A stretch of DNA of 64,000 bases, from contig NC_069658.1 in the NCBI RefSeq assembly GCF_027244095.1, forward strand, positions 51,385,001 to 51,449,000. Direction: 5' to 3'. A program made the position numbers and the translations under genes. The DNA comes from Hemicordylus capensis (taxonomy: Eukaryota > Chordata > Lepidosauria > Squamata > Cordylidae). The notes beneath the pieces are model-generated. The model saw nothing but the letters and a program-made list of their open reading frames with translations. It did not search any database and was not told the DNA's origin. Below, piece by piece: positions 1-12,327 of this stretch (positions are counted from its first letter, which is position 1; every line of letters starts with the position of its first letter).

Positions 1-112
1 GATTGCCAAGAAATTTAGGTCCAACATACGGAAGTACTTTTTCACACAGCTCAGAATCAACTTGTGGAATTCCCTGACACAAGATGTGCCACCTCCATGC
101 AGGCATTTAGGG
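1..112 (+). repeat. CR1 LINE 3'-end fragment
   Basis: Plus-strand reading gives AKKFRSNIRKYFFTQLRIN followed by LWNSL, the end of CR1 ORF2, as in the two better copies at 17.0 and 19.2 kb. It is cut at the window edge and abuts the L2 block. Confidence 0.8.
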
Positions 113-1613
113 AGGTTATGCCTTCTCCTAATGACGTTGACATGGAGAAAAAGATTTTGGGTGTCATCAGCATACTGATAACACCCTGCACCAAAACTCC
201 TTATGATCTCTCCCAGTGGTTTCATGTAGATATTAAACAACATCAGAGACAATACGGAGCCCTGAGGGACACCATACCGAAATTCAGATTTTGAAGAACA
301 ACAGTCCTTGAGGGACACCATCTGGAATATGTCCGTGAGGTAGGAGTGGAACCACTGCAAAGCAGTGCCTCCCACCCCACAACCCCCTCAGTTGCTACAG
401 AAGAATACTATGGTCGATAGTATCAAAAGCCACCGAGAGGTCCAAAAGGACCAACAGAGTCACACTTCCTCTGTCAATTCCCAGTTGGAGATAATCCATC
501 AGGCCGACCAAGGCAATCTCCACACCATAGCCAGCTCGAAAGCCAGTTTGAAATGGGTCAAGATAATCAGTTTCTTCCAAGACTGTCTGGAGCTGGGAGG
601 CCACCACCCTCTCAGTTACCTTGCCCAGCCACGTAAAGTTGGAGACAGGCCTGTAGTTACTCAGCTGTAAGGGATCCCAGGCAGACTTCTTCAGAAGTGG
701 TCTAATAATCGCCTCCTTAAGACAAGGAGGCACCCTATCTTCCCTCAGAGACACATTTATAATCTCTACCTGGCCTTCTACAACAACTCATCTCTTCACC
801 CAGGCTTTTAATTAATGTTGTTTTAATTGGTTTTAATGCTGCTTTAAAGTATTATTTTAAATTTTTAAATTGTTGTAATGTGTGTGTGTGTGTGTGTCCC
901 CCCACCATTTTTGTCTTAACGGATGTTTTATTTTTATTTGTTGTTGTTGTTGTTGTTGTAAACCACCCAGAGACGTACGTTTTGGGTGGTATAAAAATGT
1001 TTTAATAACTAATAATAAATAATAAATAAATAAACCCCCCTGCCAGATAGTATAAGCCATGTCGGGCAAGGGTCAAGAGAACAGGTGATAGGCCGCACCA
1101 TTCCAATCAGCTAGTCCACATCCTCAGGAGTCACAAACTGGAACTGATCCAACCTAACCACATGAGAGGAGTTGCTGGACACCTCCACATCAGACACTAA
1201 AGTAATTGTGGAGATAGAATCTAAGTCGGCCCGAATACGAGAGTTTCCCCCCACAAATAATTCATTAAACACATCACGGAGGATAATCAATGGTTCCAGA
1301 TTCTGATTCAAGGGAGGAGGGACAAATACAAGCCCTCTCACAACCCTGAACAACTCCTCCAGACATGAACTTGCAGAAGCAATATAGGTAGAAAAGAATA
1401 GCTTCTTTGCTGCACGTATTGCCTGAACATAGGTCTTCAAATGAGCTCTATGTTGCAACCTGTTGGATTCAAGCTGAGTCTTTCTCCACTTGCGCTCCAG
1501 TCTTCTACCTTGCCGCTTCAGACCCTGTAGTTCTTCCGTATACCAAGAGGCCAATTTTGAAGCAGGTTGGAGAAGACGCTTTGGAGCAATCTTGTCATCT
1601 ACTCCCTCAGTGA
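113..1613 (-). repeat. L2 LINE copy 2, 5'-truncated, with an inserted LINE tail
   Basis: L2-type ORF2 read on the minus strand: LQPASKLASWYTEELQGLK near 1560, reverse transcriptase with KEAIIRPLLKKS and NYRPVSN (754-600), then YGVPQGSV and YADD near 285-165. The frame has several shifts and stops. It is interrupted at about 777-1035 by a plus-strand L2-type 3' tail. Its 5' end lies directly against the RT of L2 copy 1 at about 1613. Confidence 0.85.
777..1035 (+). repeat. LINE (L2-type) 3' tail inserted in L2 copy 2
   Basis: Starts like the usual ORF end (CATCTCTTCACCCAGGC), then a T-rich UTR, (TG)n at 880-897, (TTG)n near 940-960, AAACCACCCAGAGACG, GGGTGGTATAAAAATG and an AATAAATAAATAAA tail. 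The surrounding L2 sequence resumes at both sides when compared with copy 1 (1840-1870). Confidence 0.75.
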
Positions 1614-3780
1614 GCTAGATAATCAGTTCCATCCAAGACCATCTGGTGTTGGGAGGCCACCACCTTCTCAATTACCTTGCCCAACCATGGAAGGTTGGAG
1701 ACAGGCCTATAGTTGCTTAACTCCGAGAGATGCAACACAGACTTCTTCAAAAGAGGTCTAATAATTGCCTCCTTAAGGCAAGGAGACATCCCGCGCTCCC
1801 TCAGAGAAGCATTTATGATCTCTACTAGGCCTTCTACAACAACTTTCCTGCTAGATAGTATAAGCCATGTCGGGCAAGGGTCACGAGGTGGTAGGCCGCA
1901 CTGTTGCAATCAGCTTGTCTACATCCTCACGAGTCACAAACTGGAACTGATCCAGCCTGACCACAAAAGAGAAGTTGCTGGACACCTCCAATTCAGACAC
2001 TTCAGTAATTGTGGGGTCTAAATCTAAGTCGTACTGAATATGAGAGATTTTATCTACAAAACACTCATTAAACACATCACAGCAGGTAATAAATGGTTCC
2101 AAGTTCTGATTCAATGGAGGAGGGGCACTTCCTAGCCCTCTTTGAACAACTCCACTGGATGTGAACTTGCAGACACAATACAGGCTGAAAAGAATATGTT
2201 CTTTGCTGCCCATATTGCCAGAGCATAGATCTTCAAATGTACTCTATGTTGTAATCTGTTGGATTTGAGTTGAGTCTTCCTCTACTTGTGTTCCAGTCGT
2301 CTACCTCACTACTTCAGCCCCCTTAGTTCTTCTGTATACCAAGGGGCCAATTTTGAAGCGGGCTGGAGAGGACACTTAGAAGTGATCATTTCTGCTGCTC
2401 TGGTGAGTTTGCTATTCCAATTCTCCACCAGTGCATCAACAGGATCACCTGCAGAGCCAGCACTAAAACACTCCAAGGCTTCTTGGAACCCTACTGGATC
2501 CAATAACCTTCTCAGGCGAACCATCCTAATGGGCCCCTCACCCCTGCAAAGGTGGGGTGTGACTGTAAGTCCAACCTTGACCAGATGATGTCCATCCATG
2601 ACAATGGGGAAATCACAGGACTCCCTACCCATGGAACATCACCCTGATCAGAGAAAAAGACTAGATCAAGAGTCTGATCAGTAACATGTGTCGGTCCTGA
2701 GACCCCTTGGGATAGGCCCCTAGTTGTCATGGCTGCTATGAACTCCTGAGCTGCCCTGGACAAATTGGTCCCAAAGTGGACACTGAAGTACCCTAACACC
2801 ACGAGCCTGGGGGACTCCAATACCAAACCTGAGACCCAGTCCATCAGCTCAGTTAGGGACTCCATTGGGCAGCAGGGCAATCGGTACACCAACAGAAGTC
2901 CCAGTTTATCCCTGGTCTCCAAACTTAGGTACACACATTCAATATGGTCAGACACTTCAACGGGGATCCTGGTCAGGGAGAGGTTATTCTTAAAGACTGC
3001 AATCATTCCACCTCCCCACCCACGTCCCTGCACCTGCTCTTCAACAGAGTACCCTGGATGAAGAAGGTGGGACCAGACTGGTCCACCAGCCTTCCCCAAT
3101 CAAGTCTCTGTAATACATACCAGGCCTGCCCCTTTATCCAGAATCAAATCATGGATGGTTTCAGACTTATTCTTTACAGACCTGGCATTACAGAGAAGCA
3201 AGGTGAGGGTTTGTGGGAGGTTGGCATTGCTCCCCAAGGTCAAAGAGCTGAAAGGGGAAACAGCTAATAAATTTCTGACTTCCCTTCCCCTGTAATGACT
3301 CACTGACCTGTCAACTTTACTTCTTCTATTCCTCACCACCACTGGAATAGCCACCCCATAGTCAGTGGACATGCCCCCTGTCTCCCCATCCCCAGACTAA
3401 CCAAGACACATCTGAAAAACCCAGCACCTAAAAACAACAGAAGCCAAAATAATACCACCTGGCCCTCACCGTCCCCCAAAGTGGCTCACCCAAAGGGGTA
3501 ACCCCCTTTGGTGTCACCCCTCCGGTGACAGCATCACTTTATAAGCCCAGAAAGATGGCTAATCTGTGCAGATAGCCCTCAGGAACCACTGACTCACTCC
3601 CCCTGACCCCGATCTAGCACAGACTTACCCACAGGGCAGCAGCCACAGCCCCATGAGTTAGGGGGCACACAAGCTGGCAGCAGCAGATGACAGCAAAACA
3701 GGCTTTCATCACTGGGCAGCAGCCATCTCCGGGAAGCAGATGTTAAGGTGTCTTCTTCCCTGCAAGGCTTCTGGTATTTC
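1613..3780 (-). repeat. L2 LINE copy 1 (5' region, endonuclease and start of RT)
   Basis: Minus-strand reading: a start region (3372-3100) with LLLCNARSVKNKSETIHDL, endonuclease domain with SDHIECVYLSLETRD and TLDLVFFSDQGD (3099-2512), the linker LQPASKLAPWYTEELRGLK (near 2330), and the RT start KEAIIRPLLKKS and NYRPVSNLPWLGKV (1909-1607). Frame breaks separate these parts. 3373-3780 looks like its 5' UTR. It is decayed and not active. Confidence 0.85.
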
Positions 3781-5744
3781 TACTTACATCGATTGTTGTT
3801 TTTTTAATGCCTGCTGCAGAGTAGCACACACATACAAAGAACTGTTGGTTTTAGTGTGGTAAACGTGTATCTGAAGCTGCCCAAAGAGTTCTCACAGATA
3901 TCCTGCACTATGATAGCGGAACATGTGCAATTTGCAATGTCTTCATGGAATCGTTATTCCAAAGGACGCTGGGCAGTCCACTTCCCCTCCCACTTCAAGA
4001 TGCTATTGTCACACTTGCTTATTATTCTGGGGCATGTTGGTACCCATTAGCTTATTGACGCAAGGCGTCTGCAAAGGCTAGATTGAATGAACTATTAAAG
4101 GCTTAAATCATCCGATGATGTCTCACCACAGCCTGTGTCATTGTGTTGGATGACAGCATGGCCTCCTTACAGAAAAAGATACAGCAGAAACTGCAGGGGA
4201 GGGAGTTCAGTACACACCTTGTCACTGTCAAGAAACTGTGTGGCTGGGGAAGACTTTATTCCAGGCACACGTTATATGTGGCATATAATTATTTCAGATT
4301 TATATTTTTAATACTGGTGTTATTTTCCATTGTATTGCTTTAGTTTAGTAAATATAGCTTCCCAGTATTTCAGCTGATTAATGTTGGGGTTAATAAAGTG
4401 TGTACGTTGAACCAGTTAATTAATTAACCCATCAAAATAAATAGTATTGTACCTATACACAAATACTACTGGCAGGGTTGGAAATATCAGTTGACTTAAT
4501 GGGATGAAAGGCCAGTTGGGCTGCATGGCTTTTCAGGCCGCTTATACAAACTGCCCATACACACTTTGGGCCAAAGTATTTCAGACCAGAGTTGCAAACT
4601 GTTTAATAGGGGTCCTACTTCAGTATTCTTGATAAAAACTGCCACTTTTCCTGCTGTTTCCTCCCTTAACTAAGTGTGTGCACTCATATGTTAAGGCTTT
4701 GATTTGTTTTTATTATTTCCTAAGTCTTTCTGACATGCCTTTTATTAAAATATGCTGGGTACTGTGATAAAGTCATCCCTCATGCTCTTTTGAGGTCAAT
4801 AAATTATAATATTCTGTACCACACCAACTTGAGTGAACTGCTGTGAAACCTGAACCCTGTATTTGAATAACTGGAATTATTAGAGCAATACTCACAACCA
4901 TCAAGCAAGCATCTGTCTTTTAAAAAGACCTGTGGCTTGTTCATATTTTCCCCTAATAAGCATTCATAAAATTGTTCTCTAGCAAAACTAGTTCATTCTA
5001 GGCTGTGCTGTTGTGCTTCTGTAGCTCTTTTAAAGCCAATGTGGTAACAGCCACCACCCACGAACACAAACCTGTCTTTTCAAAAAAATTGTCTCTCAAA
5101 AAACCCTGTCTTTTTGTCATGCAGTACTCTTGATCTCATGAACAGCAACTGGATAGAAGGAGCATCCGGTCAGGTCTCAAGCCCTGCATGTGCTCCTGAG
5201 AAACAGTCATGTGTCAGCAACAATTGAGGTAGGAGGAGGGTGAAGTGATCGTGTGCTATCCACAAACTGGGTAGGACAATGGTGGCCAACCCACATTGTG
5301 TACGCAGTACTGTATTGAGGGTGGAGGAGAAGCATATCCCATGTTATGAATCGGACCACCCATTGAGATCATCAGGAGAGGTTCATCTGCAGTTGCCACC
5401 AGCTCATCATCAACACGCAGTTGCCACCAACTCATCATCAACACGCAAGGAAACGTCAGCCTTGTACCATTGCATACATGCAAATAGTGCAAACGATGTT
5501 ATGCAAGAGTGAGCCCATTGGAAATGGGCTTACACTTGTGTAGCATCATTTGCACAATGTTTGTGTTTGCACAGTTTGCATCCATGCAGTGTTGCTGGGC
5601 TAACAGACACTTGTGCGGTATGGTAGCCGGAAGCAAAGAACTTCCAAGTCAGCCTAGTACTAGTTTCCCTATGCCCTAAGAAGAGACACCTATATCTGTG
5701 TGGTTCACAAAAGCCTCTGAAATGGTGGCAGTCTGTCAGACAAC
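3781..5744. other. Downstream flank of CARTPT, no gene seen
   Basis: AT-rich DNA without recognisable exons or RNA genes. A 28-base unit is repeated twice in tandem at 5390-5445 (CAGTTGCCACCAGCTCATCA and following). The rest shows nothing I can name. Confidence 0.5.
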
Positions 5745-5877
5745 CAGTCTTCCCTCTAGCAGGGATTCCCAGATGTTGACTACAACTCCCAGAATCCTCA
5801 GCTGTAATGGCTTTTGCTTGGGGATTATGGAAGTTGTAGTCAACAACATCTGGGAATCCTTGTTAAATGGAGCACTG
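5745..5877. mobile_element. hAT-like MITE (CAGTGCTCC family)
   Basis: 133-bp foldback with ends CAGTCTTCCCTCTAGCAGGG and the complement of CAGTGCTCCATTTAACAAGG. Its arms contain CAGATGTTGACTACAACTCC and the matching inverse. Flanks are CAGACAAC (5737-5744) and CAGACCAC (5878-5885), an 8-bp duplication with one mismatch, as made by hAT elements. A second copy lies at 37312-37440. Confidence 0.85.
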
Positions 5878-5885
5878 CAGACCAC

Positions 5886-7379
5886 CCCTACATCCAGCAT
5901 GACAAGGTGCCAGCATTTAATGGCTCACATATGGGTCACACACTATGCAGTAAGCTGCCTGTCTAAGCAACAGGTGCATTCAGTGCTTCCCTTTAAATTC
6001 CACCAGCACTGCTTGCAAAGGCAGGGAGGCTCCATGCCTGCCTGGGTGCTTCTTTTCAGTCCCTCGCTTGGAGTGAGCGAGAGAAAGAAAGCATCCGGCT
6101 GGTGAACAAAGCACTGGCTGGCTGGCTGACTAGCTGGGAAAGGGCGAGGGGCTACACATCCATCTCTCTCAGTCAGCAAGTGCTTTGTTTGCCAGCCCCG
6201 GGGGCGGGGAGTGAAGTCATGCCTTGAGGGAGCATGCTGGTGGCCTCTGGACACCACAGGCTCAGGGACATTTGTCTCCCTCATCCAAGACTGGCTACAC
6301 TACTGGACTGGGATGTATATCTAAAAAACTAATCAACTGACTAGGAATTCTCAGCACACCCCACCAAAAGTATAGTTTACAGGATTGTTTGGTGAGAAGT
6401 CATGGCAGTTAGACTGGTGTAAGTTCTGAAAAAACATGAGAGCATTTCTTAAGGATGGTCTAAGTTCTTTCCTGTCCCCCATTTTGTAAATGGCCAGACA
6501 CACATTTACTAGCTCACACACAAACAGCCAAGTACAGATATGTGTAAGAAAAATTTATGTATATAACAGTAAGTCAGTTAAAATGTTAGACTAGAAGCTA
6601 TGCTGTTTATTTATGTGTAATCCTTTTTTGGGGGGGTGGCCAATCTCACACATTTCACTCTTCTTCAGAGGCAAATATATTCTTATTCTCTTTACTGGGA
6701 ATAGTATCCTGCGCCAGCATTAATGAATTAATTAAAGCAGAGTTCAAGAATATGATCTTGTGTGTGTGGTATTAGAAGAGCTCACTTACCATTTATGAGC
6801 TACAGGGTCAGGAGGATGAAGGCAAGTGAACCCTCTGAGCTGCCAGTATAGCAGGGTTGCTTGTGGTCTTGGATGCCAGAATGGCAGCTAATGTATGTGA
6901 CACATACCATAGTACCACAGTGTCCCCAGGGGCAGCTCAAGACATCTGAGAAGTGTGCCCTTAAGTTCTTGTAATGATCACAAAGGATGTGGGAGTGCAA
7001 CTCTGGATCATTTGCAATGGTGCACAACACCAGAGTTGTGCCACCTTGTCATTTGTGATATTGCATGGGCTCTGAAGGCATGCCTGTTCCTGCATCATAC
7101 ACTCTGATATGGTATGATATGATATCATACACTGCTTCCTTGGTGTCCCTAATAAGACTTCCATATATCCCAAGTATCTGCTTCACTATCTATGCATTTG
7201 GGCTAGTCCCACATGTCCCTTAGCTTCTAAAATGTGGTGACTGTAGGTGATAAAGCATCAGGTTGGATTTGCTAACAATCTGCATTCAAGCAACAGCACC
7301 AACAGTCCTTCAAATTCCTAACCAACCTGGTCAAATGCATAAAATGATAGAATGTCAGGACCATGAAGGTCTTCTAGAG
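5886..7379. other. Intergenic, no gene seen
   Basis: No supported exon. 6050-6270 is moderately GC-rich. Short open frames on both strands have no recognisable domains. Confidence 0.45.
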
Positions 7380-7509
7380 CAGGGATTCTCAATGTTGGGT
7401 CCCCAGATGTTATTGGACTCCCATAATCCCCAACCAAAGGCCACTGCGGCTGGGGATTATGGGAGTTGAAGTCCAATAACATCTGGGGACCCAAAATTGA
7501 GAATCCCTG
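7380..7509. mobile_element. hAT (Charlie-like) MITE with perfect target duplication
   Basis: 130-bp near-perfect foldback with ends CAGGGATTCTCAATGTTGGG and CAAAATTGAGAATCCCTG, flanked by the identical 8-mer TTCTAGAG at 7372-7379 and 7510-7517. The end sequence resembles the CAGnGGTTCTCAA ends of Charlie-type hAT elements. There is no coding capacity. Confidence 0.93.
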
Positions 7510-7517
7510 TTCTAGAG

Positions 7518-10500
7518 CAACCCCCTGCTCAATGCAGGGATCTCCTATAGCATCCCTGACAGATGACTGTCCAGCCTCGGAAAACCTCCCATGAAGGAGA
7601 ACCTATCACTGCAGAAGACAGGCTATTCCACTGTCAAATAGCCCTTTTACAGTTAGGAGATGCTTCCTAATGTTTAGCCTAATGTCTGCTGCCTTGTGAT
7701 TTCATTCCATTGGTTCTAGCCCAGCCCTCAGGAGCAATGGAGAACAAATCTGCTCTTTCTTCTCTCTGACAGTCCTTCAGGTATTTGAAGACTGCTCTCA
7801 TACTGTAACTGCCCTGCTGATACATTAAGGCCATACAAGCAGCCCTACCCATTCTTGTGCAGCCCTACCTGGGTAGGGCTGCTCATGTGAAGCACCGGGG
7901 TCAAGGACAATCCTGGTGCTGCCCTGCTAGGTAGCCTGGGTTCCCCCCTCCCCAAGGTTTTACCCAGGTAAAAGAGTTTGAGTGTGCATGCGGCAGCCTG
8001 TGCAGACACAGAGCCAAGTGCCTAGAGTGCCCAGCTTGCAGGAGAATCCCCCAGTGCACCATGCTCCTCGTGCAGTGCATTGAGAGATATCTGGAGGCTG
8101 GGCTGCGTTCACCCAGCCTCCCAAACTCTGCACTGCTGAGAGCAGCACAACTCATGTGGGTGCACGATCCACCCATCCCACAGAAGAAGGAACATTGTCT
8201 GGGGGGAAAGTAGATTTGATCCTGCCACCCCCTCCCCACTCCACATAAAGGTCATGTGAACAACCTTATTCTTTCCTAAAGTTTCACCGTTGCTCTTTAC
8301 AAACTCATGCATTCAAATATTTACACTGATGAAGGAAATCTGAAAATATCTGACCCAAAATACCTGAAACACAAGCCATATTCACATGTTATACTCAATG
8401 CACATACAATCTGTACAATGCATGAAGGTACAGATCAGTACACATGTAAGTTATTCATGCATTATGTTCAACACACATACAGCTGCACACTTCGTATCTG
8501 AACTCTGCAAGCTCACTTTTAAAATGTGTGCATGTACAGTCATTCACGCAAAAGCATGTGATTGTGTGCAGATACCAGAATGCACAGGCAACATCACATC
8601 TGAATAGGTTAGAATCCTCCTCAAATATTTTGTGTTCTTCGAACAAGAAACATAACTACACTAAACATGGGCCTTGTAACAATAATTTTATTAACAATGA
8701 CATAAAAAATTAAAACACCACGGGACGTTATTGAAAAACATCTACATGTATGAGCTGTACATTGTTTGTTACAGAAAAACAAAAAATCTGTTGCATGTGC
8801 TTTTAAATCATTAGAGTCTTCCATTATGGACCCATTCTCCCAGTTCTTGAACCTGAACGCTTCGGCAATAGCTACCACCAACCCTCCACACAAAATATTT
8901 TCAGTTATCTTTACAAAACATTCATATTGATATCCGAACTGTTGTATATGCTGAATCAGTTTGACTTTGCTCTCCATAGCATGATCACATATCCACTATT
9001 TATCATTGTCTGTATAAACTGGTGTAGAGTGTAACTTTTGCTAGGATAGAACGTATGCCACATGCTGCAGGCTCAGTTCCTAAATGCTATAATAAATGTT
9101 TATGAAGTAATACCTAAAAACGGAGGTGGTTTCTATATTACACAGGATTTTGTGCAATATTTTGGGGTGGGTTGTGGTGCTCACATTGATTTCACAACTT
9201 CTCCATCTGTCATACAAGCATCTTACATTTTCTGACTTTCCTGGTCGGATTTTGGTGAATCTCTTACCAAGTCTTAGTAAGATGCACCAATTAATGTAAT
9301 TGCTATGTGTTTTCCTGTAATTAGCTATGTTGAATGAATGTGTTGGATTGCACAATCAACCCCATGTAGACATGCCCAAAGATACATCCATAGCAATACT
9401 TTTGACTAAGAAAACAATTAGTGAAAGTATTAATGTTTTTGCTGATTTGAAGAAGGTTTGTGTAATACTTGAATACTTGTGTCTTTTTCACCACCTAAAA
9501 GAAGGTGCAACAACTGAAGTTTATGCAGAGGCTAACAAAATTTCTCTCTCTTGCCTTCTGATAAAACTGTATGGCTCATCAGAAACCTAATTAGGCAAAT
9601 CCCTTTTAAATACACATCTTACCATTATCTCCAATTTCAGAAACTTGTTCCATATCAACGCAATCCAGGGCCAATGAAGGATTCTTTTAACATTACATGC
9701 ACTTATTAACCAAGCATCAAACATGAAGGAAAGTGCCAATCACATGTGAATGGTGGATGTGAGTGATTAATACCAATGATACATCCTGTTTTTTTACAAT
9801 CTCGCCATCATCTTGAAACATGTATGATTACTGACTATATATTACATAAAATTGTTCTTTTAAGTGGCACCACCATGGGCCAATCCACTGCAAATTTTGA
9901 AAGAAAAGGGTGCCTCCAGTTTCTATTTGCATCTTAGTTTCCAAGACTCCTATTATGGAGTATGTAAGTGGCTCCCATCACTATTTATTCAAGAAATTGG
10001 TTGTCCAAAGAGGAACATGCAGGCACTGGGGTGAGGGTTCGACCAAACTCAGCCAGAAGAGTTGGCCAACTGAATGTTTTGGAATGGTGCCACTGTTTTA
10101 CTTACAATTGATATACAAGCTGAAACAGTCAATGTACTTTAATGGGGGAAAAACATATTAAGAACTTCATCTACTGTATTGTTTCTTTGCTGTACCTTTC
10201 TGCTTGTCCTTGCTTTCTCCAAGCTCATTTTCTGCAAATAAGGTAGATGGATTAATAAATGCTCTCTAGTTCTAATTCATTAGGACCTTCCACATACAAA
10301 AATACAATTTTCAAAAATCCAGTTCAGTATCTTTACACAGAGATACATTTGCATTGAAAAAGAGAGGATGGGAGGAGAGAAACAAAATTAAATTGCAAGA
10401 TGAAAAAGAAATAGTAGTAGTACAGCAAATGGCAGACATCCTAAAAGGTGGTACACTGGCAAGAGTTAGACCTTATAACTGTTTTGTTTTTTCCCCTTTT

Positions 10501-10620
10501 GTGACAGACTGTTGGATATCATTCTTTACCCCACCCTCCCTAGGTATTACAGGTATTACTTTTCAAGCAAGGCATCTGGATCCTCCTCTGCTCTCCATGG
10601 TTGGGGGAAGGAGTATTTCT
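7518..10620. other. 3' flank of CARTPT, unclassified
   Basis: Holds a minus open frame of 118 residues (8621-8977) without a recognised domain, and AT-rich DNA from 8640 on. The part nearest CARTPT (about 9980-10620) should include its 3' UTR. No RNA gene is seen. Confidence 0.45.
10138..10143 (-). terminator. candidate CARTPT poly(A) signal
   Basis: ATTAAA on the minus strand about 480 bases after the CARTPT stop. An AATAAA at 9984-9989 is a second candidate about 630 bases after the stop. Position only; transcript ends are not visible here. Confidence 0.35.
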
Positions 10621-10728
10621 TTACAAACACTTCAGCAGAAAAGTATTACAAGATGTTCCTCTGGGACAGTCACAGAGTTTTCCAATCCGAGCTCCCTTTC
10701 TCACAGCACATTGTTCTCCAGCATCACA
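10621..10728 (-). CDS. CARTPT: CARTPT coding exon 3 (disulfide-rich core) with stop
   Basis: 35 codons plus TAA, from [17 protein letters not shown] to SFLLKCL-like TFLLKCL. The acceptor AG is at 10729-10730. All six cysteines of the CART fold are present. A Thr stands where human has Ser in CNSF; otherwise this exon is nearly identical to the mammalian one. Confidence 0.97.
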   Translation of the reverse strand, partial: CDAGEQCAVRKGARIGKLCDCPRGTSCNTFLLKCL

Positions 10729-12248
10729 CTATTGAGAGTAAACAGCAGTTAGACAAAGGAAACCGTGCAGGATCAGAGCTTGAGCACAAACAAAATTTTG
10801 CAACAATACAATTCGTTATTTCCCTCCCTGAAAAATTAGGTATTTTCACTTTTAAATTTAAATGTCTGAAGATTTAAATAAATATGTCATTATTCCAAGC
10901 TCACAGGTATACATTCTAGAAACAGTTATTGTTCATGAACGGACACCTGGAATATTTGTATTTAATAAGCTGTCTTCTTAAGCAAGAGATCTTGCTGCCA
11001 AACTTTAAATACAAACAGATGAAAAACCTCAAGTTCCAACCATATGGACATTTACTCAAATATCAAAAATTTAAATTTTAAATCTTGATGACATTTAAAC
11101 CTTACTAAAATTCTTCTCCATCACCTAAACTGTTTCAGCTGGTGGGGGAGTATAGATTCCAAAGTTAACAAGAAATCCATCTGCCTGGGGAAAAGGTCAA
11201 ACAAACAAACAAACAAAAACTAAGAAGAGTGGGGTGGGAGATTCTAGTCTGCTGTTGAAATCAGGTTCTCATTGATGGGAATACAAAGCACACTGAATTT
11301 GAATACAAAGAACACTAAATAATAGATTCATCAGGATGGAAGGAACAGATAACGGGACAGATGGAATTATTCTTTCCGTAGAAGAAAATAAAGCGTGGCT
11401 AGCTATGAAGAGAGGGAAGGAGGGGCAAATCGATTATTTCACTGTAAAAATTATTCTCTGGGTTTCCTCCATATTTGCATCATAGTCGGGGCCATTCAGT
11501 TGGCTGTTGTGCTGTCTGGGGAATTGCTCCGCTTTCAGACCATCTAGACTTTCTCCTCAGCTCCAGCCTAGTTCCGCTCCAAGAAACGCTCTACTAACTG
11601 TCCTTTTGTCTTTTTCAGGATGAGATCCGAAGTCACTCACCATGGGGACTTGGCCATACTTCTTCTCGTAAAGCGGGAGCCTTTTGCTTTTCAGTTTCTC
11701 CAGGACCTCCTGCAGCGCTTCGATCTGCAAACACACAAACCTTCCCTCAGCAATATCCCGAGCTGTCTATGCAAAGGCATAGGCGGGCGGAAGCGGGGGG
11801 AGTGGGGAACCGAAAACAAGGCGCTTCCATGGCTAACCAGGAAGGCTAGGTACGAGAAAGTAGCCCTGATGTCCTCGCTTAGCTCTCGCCAACCTTTTGA
11901 GCTTCTGCTCTAACTTTCCCTCATACCCAGTTCCTCTTCCTACACGAAGTTTTCCTGAGACCGCTGTCCTTACAATGCAAAGGGGAAAGATCGTCTAGCC
12001 AGGCACTTTACAAATGACCAACGGACGGACGGAGAGATATCCCAGCAGGATCTCAATCCACACTGCCCCAGGCACAGTTTCCCATTTCCCGCCCTAGGAC
12101 CTACCAGCTCCTTTTCGTGGGACGTGTCCTCCATGGTGGAGTAGAGGTCCAAGGCTCGCGGCTGGAGCTGAGTCTCTTCCTGCCCGTTGACTCCCAACAG
12201 AAGCACTAAAACGGCTCCCAGAAAAGCGAGCAGTCGGGAGCTCTCCAT
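10621..12248 (-). CDS. CARTPT: CART prepropeptide, complete, three coding exons
   Basis: Encodes the secreted neuropeptide precursor CART, which in vertebrates acts in feeding, stress and reward circuits. Coding exons on the minus strand are 12105-12248, 11641-11724 and 10621-10728, joined in phase 0 by GT-AG introns; the sum is 111 codons plus TAA. Residues 1-22 form a hydrophobic signal peptide ([19 protein letters not shown]), so the mature chain starts near [15 protein letters not shown] and is about 89 residues, as in the human long form. KR pairs lie before the bioactive C-terminal part ([13 protein letters not shown]). Exon 3 carries the six conserved cysteines, at residues 77, 83, 95, 97, 103 and 110. 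The start codon was chosen because MESSR matches the family start and sits just below a TATA box. No frame damage is seen. MCCC2 lies upstream in the same direction. Confidence 0.98.
11641..11724 (-). CDS. CARTPT: CARTPT coding exon 2
   Basis: 28 codons, from [15 protein letters not shown] to [10 protein letters not shown]. The acceptor AG is at 11725-11726 and the donor GTGAGT reads down from 11640. It contains the dibasic KSKR processing region. Exon length and phase fit the known gene structure. Confidence 0.97.
12105..12248 (-). CDS. CARTPT: CARTPT coding exon 1 (signal peptide and N-terminal part)
   Basis: 48 codons from ATG (12246-12248) to CTG, followed by donor GTAGGT at 12104-12099. 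It encodes the signal peptide and the mature N-terminus ending TSHEKEL. The open frame that runs past the donor to 11970 is intron and should not be read as protein. Confidence 0.97.
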
Positions 12249-12281
12249 GGTGCTGAAGCGCAGTTCTGGCTCTCAGAGCCG

Positions 12282-12289
12282 CCTTTATA
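12282..12289 (-). promoter_or_regulatory. CARTPT TATA box
   Basis: TATAAAGG on the minus strand, 41 bases from the T to the A of the CARTPT start codon. Transcription would begin near 12255-12260, giving a very short 5' UTR. The sequence around it is GC-rich, as expected for a promoter. Confidence 0.85.
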
Positions 12290-12327
12290 CAGCTGACTGA
12301 AGTCACCTATTGACACAGCTTCTGCCA

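Noticed and set aside
11970-12104. Extension of the CARTPT exon 1 frame
   Set aside because: The donor GTAGGT follows CTG at 12105, and the downstream residues do not match CART, whereas exon 2 does.
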